Source: an uncultured bacterium
GTDB taxonomy: Bacteria; Bacteroidota; Bacteroidia; Chitinophagales; CAIODY01
Direction of reading: 5' to 3'
DNA: 11,144 nt
Assembly: GCA_903871715.1 (NCBI GenBank)
Contig: CAIQHW010000204.1
Span: 1-11,144, forward strand
Both the position numbers and the translations under genes were made by a program. Of the stretch, positions 1 to 5,789 are shown in pieces. Below the pieces are notes generated by a model that saw only the letters and a list, made by a program, of their open reading frames with translations, searched no databases and was not told where the DNA came from. Positions within the stretch are counted from its first letter, which is position 1; the number at the start of each line of letters is the position of its first letter.

Positions 1-40
1 CTACCTTTTATATTCTTATATAATATTTACAAAACAAAAA

Positions 41-85
41 CCCGGTTTAACCTATGGTACCGGGCGAAGGTAGACAAACGACCTT
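41..85. other. two adjacent stem-loops before the 59-residue ORF
   Basis: CCCGGT at 41-46 pairs with ACCGGG at 59-64. Inside it ACC (50-52) pairs with GGT (56-58) around a TAT loop, leaving TTA as a one-sided bulge. Directly after it, AAGGT (67-71) pairs with ACCTT (81-85) around a 9-base loop. The GC-rich stem stands out in very AT-rich DNA. It has no T-run, so it is not an ordinary terminator. It could be a structured 5' leader, an operator, or a replication-related hairpin; the sequence does not decide. Confidence 0.4.
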
Positions 86-92
86 AACGGCC

Positions 93-104
93 TTTTACCT
101 TTTC
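93..104 (+). promoter_or_regulatory. TTTTACCTTTTC element upstream of the 59-residue ORF
   Basis: This 12-base core is shared with the 28-bp elements at 1059-1086 (minus) and 4578-4605 (plus), and lies 11 bases before the ATG at 116. TACCTTTT is one base from the Bacteroidota -7 consensus TAnnTTTG. No clear TTG-type -33 box stands at the usual distance. It is either a promoter of a phage-specific class or a binding site for a regulator. Confidence 0.4.
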
Positions 105-115
105 AAAACAAATGT

Positions 116-295
116 ATGAAAAATTTTAATGCAATAGTATTTTTTAGACCGGAAACAAAGTCAAAAGTTAGAAAATATCGTAATATTTCTAACTTACCTG
201 GATTTATAATTTTTGCTCAAAAAATGGATGCTTGGTATTGTAATTTTTATGATGCAAAAACCAAAATATTTTACAAACGAGTATATTTAGATTAA
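116..295 (+). CDS. small protein of unknown function, 59 aa
   Basis: I do not recognise a family. The ORF runs from ATG (MKNFNAIVFFRPETK) to TAA and is basic and aromatic-rich, with a Trp-Tyr-Cys cluster at residues 40-42 and a C-terminal stretch IFYKRVYLD. There is no membrane segment or signal peptide. It is probably real: a shared TTTTACCTTTTC element stands just upstream, and a strong terminator begins three bases after the stop. If the molecule is circular it would be the last gene of the replication unit that starts at 9897. Its size and basic character would suit a small nucleic-acid-binding or regulatory protein, but nothing visible proves that. Confidence 0.6.
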   Translation: MKNFNAIVFFRPETKSKVRKYRNISNLPGFIIFAQKMDAWYCNFYDAKTKIFYKRVYLD

Positions 296-297
296 AA

Positions 298-327
298 AAA
301 TAAGGCCCTTAAAAAAGGGCCTTATTT
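298..327. terminator. bidirectional factor-independent terminator
   Basis: A perfect 13-bp stem (298-310 with 315-327, core TAAGGCCCTT / AAGGGCCTTA) closes an AAAA loop. On the minus strand the stem is followed by a T-run, and on the plus strand by TTTCATTTT. It lies between the convergent 59-residue ORF and the SSB-like gene, so it can end transcription from both sides. Confidence 0.9.
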
Positions 328-331
328 CATT

Positions 332-883
332 TTAAAAGGGTAGATCGTCAGGATCGTTACCAATTAGATTATTTCTAATTTGCTGGACTTTAAAAATATT
401 TTTTAAATAAGCTTTCCAATAGTTTACCTGATCAGTATTATCGTAAATAATTTTATCCCCTAAAGTTATCATTTTAGGTCCTGGATAATCTTTCATATTA
501 TCCCTTACAAAATATGCTTTTATCCATTTTTCAAATTGCTTGACAAAAATTGCGCCTTTTTTCTTTCCTAAGACAATATCCATTTTTACTTTTATAAGTA
601 CCGTATCATTCAGATCTAAATTTGGCAGATAGTTACAAAAAATTCTAAAATAGGAACTATCAACGCGCATTGATAATAAATACTTTTCATTTTCACAAAT
701 CAAAGTAAAAATACACTCTTCAAATTCCTGACCGTTAATTTCATTTACTTTCAAATAAAAGTTAATAATCTTGCCTTTCATTTCATCGTAAAAAATTTCC
801 TTTTCGCCGTTCCAATAAACAAATTTGCCGTCTTTAATTCTGATCCAATAAATTTTTTCCTTTTCGTTTTCAAATGCTTTCAT
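332..883 (-). CDS. single-stranded DNA-binding-like protein with acidic DDLPF tail, 183 aa
   Basis: The C-terminus GNDPDDLPF matches the acidic tip by which bacterial SSB proteins recruit host replication and repair partners. The preceding ~165 residues are beta-rich and aromatic (IYWIRIKDGKFVYW at 11-24, IFYDEMKGKIINFYLKV at 30-46), compatible with an OB-fold-like ssDNA-binding domain, though I cannot assign a family by sequence alone. I chose the ATG at 883. An upstream TTG at 934 in the same frame would place the terminator hairpin inside the coding region. The gene is transcribed opposite to the structural operon and ends 4 bases from the bidirectional terminator. Likely role: coating ssDNA during phage replication and docking host factors, alongside the helicase at 10145. 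The tail is seen; the fold is inferred. Confidence 0.7.
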   Translation of the reverse strand: MKAFENEKEKIYWIRIKDGKFVYWNGEKEIFYDEMKGKIINFYLKVNEINGQEFEECIFTLICENEKYLLSMRVDSSYFRIFCNYLPNLDLNDTVLIKVKMDIVLGKKKGAIFVKQFEKWIKAYFVRDNMKDYPGPKMITLGDKIIYDNTDQVNYWKAYLKNIFKVQQIRNNLIGNDPDDLPF

Positions 884-902
884 AAAATTGTTTTTTAAAG
901 TT

Positions 903-932
903 AAAAAAATAGGCCCGGAATGATCCAGGCCC
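903..932 (-). terminator. minus-strand terminator/attenuator between leader ORF and SSB-like gene
   Basis: Read on the minus strand, GGGCCTGG (932-925), loop ATCATT, CCGGGCCT (918-911) form an 8-bp stem with two G-U pairs, followed by A and seven Ts (909-903). It begins 5 bases after the stop of the 28-residue ORF and lies 19 bases before the SSB-like ATG, so transcripts must read through it to express that gene unless a promoter hides in the short gap. Confidence 0.8.
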
Positions 933-937
933 AAAAG

Positions 938-1024
938 TTAAAAAATGTTGTCAGCAAAACACATTGCGATTGCCGCCAAAATAAATAAAATAGTTTTCAA
1001 AACTTGTTTTTCGTCGTTTGTCAT
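938..1024 (-). CDS. 28-residue hydrophobic peptide, possible leader peptide
   Basis: The ORF starts at ATG (CAT at 1022-1024 on the plus strand) and encodes MTNDEKQVLK, a hydrophobic segment TILFILAAIAMCFA, then DNIF and TAA. It has one predicted membrane span and no enzyme motif. Upstream lies the minus-strand copy of the 28-bp element; immediately downstream lies a terminator and then the SSB-like gene. It may be a tiny membrane peptide or a leader peptide whose translation affects the terminator. It is not rich in any one amino acid, which argues against classical amino-acid attenuation. Confidence 0.5.
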   Translation of the reverse strand: MTNDEKQVLKTILFILAAIAMCFADNIF

Positions 1025-1058
1025 AACGGTAAATTTTACGTAAATATAGGGTAAAATT

Positions 1059-1086
1059 CATTTATTAAAGGTGAAAAGGTAAAAAA
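1059..1086 (-). promoter_or_regulatory. 28-bp element (minus copy), likely promoter of the SSB unit
   Basis: Read on the minus strand this begins TTTTTTACCTTTTCACC and ends AATAAATG. It is identical over 28 bases to the plus-strand sequence at 4578-4605. It ends 34 bases before the ATG of the 28-residue ORF. It contains TACCTTTT, near the Bacteroidota -7 consensus TAnnTTTG. Exact conservation of two noncoding copies in opposite orientation suggests a promoter or operator used by both units. Confidence 0.55.
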
Positions 1087-1110
1087 ATATACAATTATTT
1101 GGAAATATGG

Positions 1111-1158
1111 TTAATATTAATTAATTTGCACTTACAAAGGCAAATTAATTAATATTAA
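1111..1158. repeat. perfect 19-bp inverted repeat in the divergent control region
   Basis: The left arm, TTAATATTAATTAATTTGC (1111-1129), is the exact reverse complement of 1140-1158, with a 10-base loop. Each arm also contains smaller palindromes (TTAATATTAA, TTAATTAA). A third, imperfect copy follows at 1167-1183 in the same orientation as the left arm. It may be an operator with several half-sites, an RNA hairpin, or an AT-rich unwinding element of an origin. Confidence 0.8.
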
Positions 1159-1194
1159 AGTATTACTAATATTAACTAATTGGCCTTTTTTTTT
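1136..1194 (+). terminator. alternative terminator-like hairpin upstream of the structural operon
   Basis: Bases 1136-1157 can pair with 1167-1188: 20 of 22 positions pair, with mismatches at A1142/G1182 and A1148/C1176, around a 9-base loop. The 3' arm ends GGCC and runs into nine Ts (1186-1194). The 5' arm of this hairpin is the same DNA as the 3' arm of the perfect repeat at 1111-1158, so the two folds exclude each other. This is the layout of an antiterminator/terminator switch before the first gene at 1255. Confidence 0.55.
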
Positions 1195-1254
1195 AGATAA
1201 AATTTGATAAAATCAATATTTTATTTGAAATTTACTAAATAAAATTTTTAGTTA

Positions 1255-2400
1255 ATGACCGGAAACGAATTATTAAACTATTTGCCAGCATATCAAGGCA
1301 AAGAAAAAATTTTAAAGGATCAACAAAATACTGACGACATTATAAATGAAATATTGAATGGACATAATCAATATTCAAATCAATATAAAAACATAAGTTC
1401 TTTTTTTATAGGCAGCACTCCAAAAAAAACGCTTAACAATATTTGGAATTTTTTAAAAAGTGAGGTCAGGTATAAAGTTGAGCCGGAAAGTAAACAAACT
1501 ATAAAAAGCCCGGCGGCAATAATTGCAACCGGCAGAACTACCGGAAGCGATTGTAAAAATTATTCTTTATTTACGGCCGGAATCCTAAATAACATAAATA
1601 AAAATAGATCACAAAAAATACCGTTTTGTTTTCGTTTTACCGGTTATAAATTTTTTGATACAAATCCGCAACACGTTTTTATTGTTGCCTATCCTGGTAC
1701 TGATCACGAAATTTGGTGTGATGCCGTTTTAAATAAATTTGATTATAAGAAACCTTATACAATTAAAATTGATAAAAAACCAAAAGATATGTTAGTAGGA
1801 ATATCAGGAATTGGTGCAAAACCTAAAACTTTTGCCGGTAAAATATTAAGGCCCGTTTTGAAAGTTGCCGCAAGCCCGGCGCGTAATGCTTTTTTAGCAT
1901 TGGTAGGTTTAAATTTTATGGGTTTAGCTACAAAATTAGATAAGGCAAATACAAAACAACCAAAAGCTTTAATGGACTGGTGGGAACGTTTAGGTGGCCG
2001 AATTCAAAATTTGTTAGGTCAAATTAATAGAGGTAAAGGAAAAAAACGAATTTTTGGTTTTGAAAATAGTTTAGGACAAGTTGAGGAAGCCGCGATTGCT
2101 TCGCCAATTATAGCAGCTTGTGTTGAATTTTTAAAAAATACATTAAAAGAAGCAGCTCCGGAATTACAAAAAGTTGCAACGGAATTAATTATTAATAAAG
2201 CTAAAAACGTAGCCGCAAGACAAAGTTTAAGCAAAGTTGATCGTAAGTTAATGGATCAGCAAAAAGTAAACGAATTTAATCAGGAGTGGCAAGATCAAAC
2301 GACACAAACTGCATCAGCTCCAAAAATAGATTATATGAAATATGCACCGTTTATCCTGGTAGCCGGTGTAGGTATATATTTTTTAACTAAGAAAAAATAA
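1255..2400 (+). CDS. transglutaminase-like cysteine-fold protein with C-terminal membrane anchor, 381 aa
   Basis: Residues ~55-165 fit the transglutaminase-like (papain-fold) pattern. A proline-containing stretch (SPAAIIATG) leads to the candidate nucleophile Cys100 in SDCKNYSLF, followed by His140 in NPQHVFIVAY and Asp156 in EIWCDAVL, which gives the Cys-His-Asp triad order. Residues ~200-345 are alanine/lysine-rich and helical. Residues 364-377 (PFILVAGVGIYFL) form a membrane span followed by KKK. It is the first gene of the long operon, 3 bases before the next gene. Roles to consider are proteolytic maturation of virion proteins, crosslinking, or cell-wall peptide cleavage during entry; the anchor would hold it in the virion or cell membrane. 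The fold call is from motif spacing; the role is inferred. Confidence 0.65.
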   Translation: MTGNELLNYLPAYQGKEKILKDQQNTDDIINEILNGHNQYSNQYKNISSFFIGSTPKKTLNNIWNFLKSEVRYKVEPESKQTIKSPAAIIATGRTTGSDCKNYSLFTAGILNNINKNRSQKIPFCFRFTGYKFFDTNPQHVFIVAYPGTDHEIWCDAVLNKFDYKKPYTIKIDKKPKDMLVGISGIGAKPKTFAGKILRPVLKVAASPARNAFLALVGLNFMGLATKLDKANTKQPKALMDWWERLGGRIQNLLGQINRGKGKKRIFGFENSLGQVEEAAIASPIIAACVEFLKNTLKEAAPELQKVATELIINKAKNVAARQSLSKVDRKLMDQQKVNEFNQEWQDQTTQTASAPKIDYMKYAPFILVAGVGIYFLTKKK

Positions 2401-2403
2401 ACA

Positions 2404-2850
2404 ATGACGGCAGCACAAAAAAAGGCAAAAAATAATTTTAAAAAAGCGATTGCATACCGTAAAAAAACCGGATGCACTTTGAAGCAAGCTTTTGCGCACG
2501 TTTACGGCAAAAAATCAGTAGGTGCAGTAAAGAAAAAATCAGCGCCAAAAAAGAAAGCAGCAAAAAAGAAAAAAGCAGTTGTAAAGAAAAAAGCAGCCGT
2601 TAGAAATTACGGATCACATAAAGATACGGCAAGCCACAACGTTAAAATAAGCGTAGTTAGTGGAATAAATAAAAGTATTGGTTTATTAATGAGACAATAT
2701 ATTGCGGTATTTCATTTAAAAAATGGATCAGCAGAAAATGAAATATTTAAAGCATCATCTTTAATAGAAGCAAAAAAATATGCAAATTTTTATAAACGTA
2801 GAGAAGGAATAAAAGGAAGGGTAACAGTACATTTAATAAAAAAGCATTAA
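2404..2850 (+). CDS. lysine-rich basic protein, probably nucleic-acid-binding, 148 aa
   Basis: Three parts can be seen. Residues 1-38 form a basic helical domain (AQKKAKNNFKKAIAYRKKTG, then LKQAFAHVYGKK). Residues ~39-67 are a histone-H1-like Lys/Ala tract with repeated KKKAAKKKKA-type units. Residues ~75-148 form a mixed alpha/beta domain ending VTVHLIKKH. There is no membrane segment. The start is the ATG 3 bases after the previous stop, so it is cotranscribed. Its charge suits condensing or tethering the genome inside the capsid, and its place beside the capsid genes agrees with a virion protein. A host-like histone analogue is possible; I do not recognise a named family. Confidence 0.55.
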   Translation: MTAAQKKAKNNFKKAIAYRKKTGCTLKQAFAHVYGKKSVGAVKKKSAPKKKAAKKKKAVVKKKAAVRNYGSHKDTASHNVKISVVSGINKSIGLLMRQYIAVFHLKNGSAENEIFKASSLIEAKKYANFYKRREGIKGRVTVHLIKKH

Positions 2851-2885
2851 AAAAGCACTTTACAAAACACAATAAATAAAAAAAA

Positions 2886-3386
2886 ATGAGAAGAAAAAAA
2901 AGATCTCACAAAAAATCGCATAGCAAACGCCGTAGATCTCACGGTATGGGTGCAATGGGTGGCGGCTTGATGAATATTGTCGGCCTTGTTGCCGGTGCAG
3001 CCGCTGGACGAATTGTAGCAACAAAATTGTTGCCTAACATTGATAGCAAAATTAAAAATGCCGGTGTCATTGCTTTGGGTGCATTTGTTTTCCCTAAGTT
3101 GATCAAAGGCGGCCTTGGTAGTTCAATCGGTGCCGGTATGGTGGCGGCCGGTGGCCTTGGTGTAATGCAAGATTTCAACGTTATTGGTGCCATTGAGGAC
3201 ACACTTTCAATACCGTTGACTGTTTCAGGAGTACCGGAAGATATTTCACTTATCGCCGGGGATTATGACAGAGTTATGGCCGGGGATGATCAAGTAATGG
3301 CCGGAAACCCTGGATATGAACCAAGTTATGATAGTGATGAATTATCAGTATTGGCCGGAATGGACGACGAGGAAGATGATTATTAA
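2886..3386 (+). CDS. polar glycine-rich membrane protein with basic head and acidic tail, likely virion component, 166 aa
   Basis: Residues 1-19 are almost all Arg, Lys, His and Ser (MRRKKRSHKKSHSKRRRSHG). Residues ~27-100 are a Gly/Ala-rich hydrophobic region with two or three possible spans (NIVGLVAGAAAGRIVA, AGVIALGAFVFP, SSIGAGMVAAGGLGVM). The last 45 residues are strongly acidic, ending DDEEDDY, and carry a short motif four times: IAGDY, MAGDD, MAGNP, LAGMD. The gene lies directly before the main capsid candidate. A membrane protein with a DNA-attracting head and acidic capsid-facing tail would suit an internal-membrane virion. This is inference; no family is recognised. Confidence 0.5.
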   Translation: MRRKKRSHKKSHSKRRRSHGMGAMGGGLMNIVGLVAGAAAGRIVATKLLPNIDSKIKNAGVIALGAFVFPKLIKGGLGSSIGAGMVAAGGLGVMQDFNVIGAIEDTLSIPLTVSGVPEDISLIAGDYDRVMAGDDQVMAGNPGYEPSYDSDELSVLAGMDDEEDDY

Positions 3387-3423
3387 TAGCACGTATTTAG
3401 AAAACAAATAAAAATTAAACAAA

Positions 3424-4101
3424 ATGGCATCAACAGTAGGATCCCGCCTTGCCTTTGAGAAAGCAAAAAGGGGAATTAAACAAGCTGGCTTTTCATTGAG
3501 TCAAGCAGTATTATCTCAATCTTATCTTAGATCAGAATTAGCACTTTCAACAACAAAGACACTTTACCAATTTCCAATTTTGGTTAATGACAATAGTCAA
3601 GTTGCTGGTGGTAATTACAACACAACAAATTTGTTGCAATTACAAGATGCATTTTATGTATCTCACATAGGCTTATTTTTTGCTAAGCCTTCAAGTTCAA
3701 CCGATACCACTTTTCAGTTGGTAACATATCCAAACGCTTCAATTTTCAGTTCATCAAATACTGCAAGTTCATTGTATAGTTTTTACAATGGTGCTATGTC
3801 AATTACTGTAAATAATAGGCAGATTGTGCCTTCATTGGATCTTTACAGATTCTATCAAGTGCCACAAACGCAAACGACTGCAAATGCTGATTATACCAGT
3901 TCAGCTATTAGCTATAAAGATCAACAAGACGGAAGCAGCTCAGCTCTTTACCCTATTGAGCCAGGTATTGTATTTAGTGGATCAAAACAAAACATAGTGC
4001 AAATTCAGATCCCGGCATCTTTGGCAGCAGTGGAATCTAATAGCCGTGTAGTTCTTTATTTCTCTGGACATCTTGGTCAGAATATCACGTCAGTACGTTA
4101 A
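3424..4101 (+). CDS. candidate major capsid protein (beta-rich, jelly-roll-like), 225 aa
   Basis: After a short basic N-terminal helix (residues 5-30), the protein is a succession of strand-like segments rich in Ser, Thr, Asn, Tyr and Phe (ALSTTKTLYQFPILVND, AFYVSHIGLFFAKP, GAMSITVNNRQIVPSLDLYRF, GIVFSGSKQNIVQIQIPASL, SRVVLYFSGHLG). There is no membrane span, signal peptide or catalytic motif. The size suits a single jelly-roll capsid subunit and is too short for a double jelly-roll protein (usually about 300 residues or more). It sits in the middle of the structural block, followed by a hairpin and a second beta-rich gene, which together could build the shell. A major capsid role is inferred from composition, size and position; structure prediction would settle it. 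Confidence 0.5.
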   Translation: MASTVGSRLAFEKAKRGIKQAGFSLSQAVLSQSYLRSELALSTTKTLYQFPILVNDNSQVAGGNYNTTNLLQLQDAFYVSHIGLFFAKPSSSTDTTFQLVTYPNASIFSSSNTASSLYSFYNGAMSITVNNRQIVPSLDLYRFYQVPQTQTTANADYTSSAISYKDQQDGSSSALYPIEPGIVFSGSKQNIVQIQIPASLAAVESNSRVVLYFSGHLGQNITSVR

Positions 4102-4117
4102 TTATATTAAAAAAAAT

Positions 4118-4143
4118 AGGGTAGTAATTTATATTACTACCCT
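4118..4143 (+). terminator. hairpin between the two capsid candidates (partial terminator or mRNA processing site)
   Basis: GGGTAGTAAT (4119-4128) pairs perfectly with ATTACTACCC (4133-4142) around a TTAT loop, and A4118-T4143 extends the stem. A run of eight As precedes it. On the plus strand only TTATT follows, so full termination is unlikely. On the minus strand the A-run would be a good U-tract. In the plus-strand operon it may stabilise or attenuate the mRNA between the two genes. Confidence 0.6.
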
Positions 4144-4160
4144 TATTAAAATCTATTAAA

Positions 4161-4574
4161 ATGGGATTTAAAGCTATAAAATACGAGTTCGTTGAAATTC
4201 AAGTAGTCTCAGGCGCAAGCGCACAAAGATATGCGTATCCTGATCTTCCAAAACTAAGGTATACCGCTTTACAAGCTATAACTACTTATACAACAAATAC
4301 ATTGACTAATTGCCCTTCGGGTAATGTAATTGCGCCTTTAGCAGTTTTGAAAAATGCTTATTTGGTACTTTATTCAAATGAACGCCAGGATCTCTACCGT
4401 ATTCCATATTTGGAACTAAATAGGATTCAAAACAGTTCATCAGATTCTTTTGTAAGATCACTATGGGAAGCAAGCAACCAAAAAATTACCTGGGATAAGT
4501 CATATATTGAACTATCAGCAACGCCAACGTTTTCAACGGCGTGTAGTTTTGCTTTTGGTGTTTATTACGCATAA
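4161..4574 (+). CDS. second beta-rich capsid candidate (minor capsid or penton), 137 aa
   Basis: The protein is made almost wholly of strand-like segments: KYEFVEIQVVSG (8-19), YPDLPKLRYTALQAITTY (26-43), NAYLVLYSNERQDLYRIPYLELNRI (65-89), KITWDKSYIELSA (108-120) and a C-terminal SFAFGVYYA. No membrane segment or active-site motif is visible. Size and composition fit a small single jelly-roll or similar beta-sandwich. It follows the larger capsid candidate across a hairpin, which resembles virions whose shell uses two related small capsid proteins (as in the P23-77 group); alternatively this is a vertex protein while 3424-4101 forms the shell. The role is inferred. Confidence 0.45.
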   Translation: MGFKAIKYEFVEIQVVSGASAQRYAYPDLPKLRYTALQAITTYTTNTLTNCPSGNVIAPLAVLKNAYLVLYSNERQDLYRIPYLELNRIQNSSSDSFVRSLWEASNQKITWDKSYIELSATPTFSTACSFAFGVYYA

Positions 4575-4577
4575 TTA

Positions 4578-4605
4578 TTTTTTACCTTTTCACCTTTAAT
4601 AAATG
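4578..4605 (+). promoter_or_regulatory. 28-bp element (plus copy), likely internal promoter before the 237-residue gene
   Basis: It is identical over 28 bases to the minus-strand sequence at 1059-1086. It starts 3 bases after the stop of the 137-residue gene and ends 5 bases before the ATG at 4611. It contains TACCTTTT, close to TAnnTTTG. An ATG inside the element (4603-4605) is followed after two codons by TGA, so it is not the gene start. A promoter here would let genes from 4611 onward be expressed separately from the capsid genes. Confidence 0.55.
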
Positions 4606-4610
4606 TATTT

Positions 4611-5324
4611 ATGATTCAATCAGGAGTTATTCAAGGAATAGATAAAGCCCTTTCAAAATATGAAAAAAAAGGAACAATATTTTTTGCCCTTTATTGTGGC
4701 AATGACAAATTTCCTTTAGTAAATGGATTGAATGGACGGTGGGATGAAATTTCGGATTGCGTTGAGGAATTAAAAGAATATTTTGAGGACATAACGCCGG
4801 ATCATAAAAAAGTTTATTCTATTATTTTTTATGAAAATGCAGTAAAGCCGGATGCAAAAGGTAAAATTTCTGAATTTCCTGAAGGATCAATAAAATTTGT
4901 TACTTCAAACCCTGAGCAGATCCAGGAATATATTAGCGGATATAATCAACGTCAACAAAATTATGTTGGTAATTATAATAACGCAATTTTATCCAGGTTA
5001 GAAGCGATTGAGCAAAAAATATCAAATGATCAAGATGATCAGGATGAAACACAACCTGAGCCGCAAGGCCTTGCCGGGATTGTAAATAACCCGGAATTTC
5101 AAACGATGATTGTTAGTTATATTGGCGCTATTGTGGATCGTATTATACCAATAAAAAAGCAGTCAGTTGCCATCAATGGTGTTGACGATAATAAATTAGA
5201 AACGGCCCTTTCAATACTCAAAAAACACGATCCTGAATTAGAGAATGATTTAATGATATTAGCTGATATGGCAGAAAACAACCCTGGTCAATTTAAGTTT
5301 TTAATTTCAATGCTTAGGAAGTGA
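4611..5324 (+). CDS. soluble acidic protein with coiled coil, unknown function, 237 aa
   Basis: I do not recognise a family. Residues 1-110 look like a compact alpha/beta domain (GTIFFALYCGNDKFPLVNG, KKVYSIIFYENAV, GSIKFVTSNPEQIQEYI). Residues ~124-138 form a short coiled coil (AILSRLEAIEQKI). Then comes a very acidic linker (NDQDDQDETQPEPQ, 139-152) and a helical C-terminal domain (ETALSILKKHDPELENDLMIL, ending KFLISMLRK). No membrane span is seen. It is the first gene after the 28-bp element and overlaps the next gene by one base (TGATG), so translation is probably coupled. The coiled coil and acidic linker would suit an assembly or scaffolding protein, but this is only a guess from shape. 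Confidence 0.5.
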   Translation: MIQSGVIQGIDKALSKYEKKGTIFFALYCGNDKFPLVNGLNGRWDEISDCVEELKEYFEDITPDHKKVYSIIFYENAVKPDAKGKISEFPEGSIKFVTSNPEQIQEYISGYNQRQQNYVGNYNNAILSRLEAIEQKISNDQDDQDETQPEPQGLAGIVNNPEFQTMIVSYIGAIVDRIIPIKKQSVAINGVDDNKLETALSILKKHDPELENDLMILADMAENNPGQFKFLISMLRK

Positions 5325-5779
5325 TGAACGATAAAAAAAATATATACTATTTAGGTGGCGCAATATTAGCTTATTTTTTAATTATTAAGCCGGTATTGCA
5401 AAAGTTATCTATTTTAAAAAATGAGGACGAAATTAACCGGGATAAAGCAAAAGAAATATATTTAACAAGTTCAAAAGAAAAGCCTACTAAGACGCCGGGC
5501 GAATGGGCTATAATTGCTGATCAGATACACGAGGATTTAAGATATAGCGCTTTAGACGACGACAAAAAAGATGCTGCATATCAGGCAGCAAGGGTAAAAA
5601 ATAATGCTGATTTTAAGTTATTATATCAAAATTTTGGCAAACGTAGAGAGTATTTTTTTGGCGTGCCGTCAGGATCAGAAAAAGATTTAGCCCAATTTTT
5701 ACGATCTAATTTAGCAGATAGTGAAATTCAGATAATCAATCAAAATTATCGTAATAAAAATATAAGTTTTCAATATTAA
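5324..5779 (+). CDS. single-pass membrane protein with annexin-repeat-like C-terminal pattern, 151 aa
   Basis: The N-terminus holds one membrane span (residues ~8-24, YYLGGAILAYFLIIKPVL). The soluble part is mostly helical. From about residue 60 it reads WAIIADQIHEDL, then KDAAYQAARVKNNADFKLLY, then FGKRREYFFGV and KDLAQFLRSNLADSEIQIIN; the spacing (acidic helix start, N-x-x-D-F-x-x-L-Y, F-G-x-R, D-L-x-x-x-L) recalls annexin-like repeats, which I offer only as a resemblance. I chose the ATG at 5324, overlapping the previous stop by one base, over the GTG three bases earlier. It is the first of three consecutive genes with an N-terminal span, probably virion membrane proteins. Confidence 0.5.
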   Translation: MNDKKNIYYLGGAILAYFLIIKPVLQKLSILKNEDEINRDKAKEIYLTSSKEKPTKTPGEWAIIADQIHEDLRYSALDDDKKDAAYQAARVKNNADFKLLYQNFGKRREYFFGVPSGSEKDLAQFLRSNLADSEIQIINQNYRNKNISFQY

Positions 5780-5789
5780 AAAAAAAACA

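Noticed and set aside
884..934. Longer start (TTG at 934) for the SSB-like gene
   Set aside because: The extra 17 residues are encoded by the terminator hairpin and its T-run; ATG at 883 gives a natural N-terminus.
2019..3202. Antisense open frames within 2019-2234 and 2939-3202
   Set aside because: They lie opposite strongly supported plus-strand genes, have no upstream context of their own, and their composition merely mirrors the sense codons.
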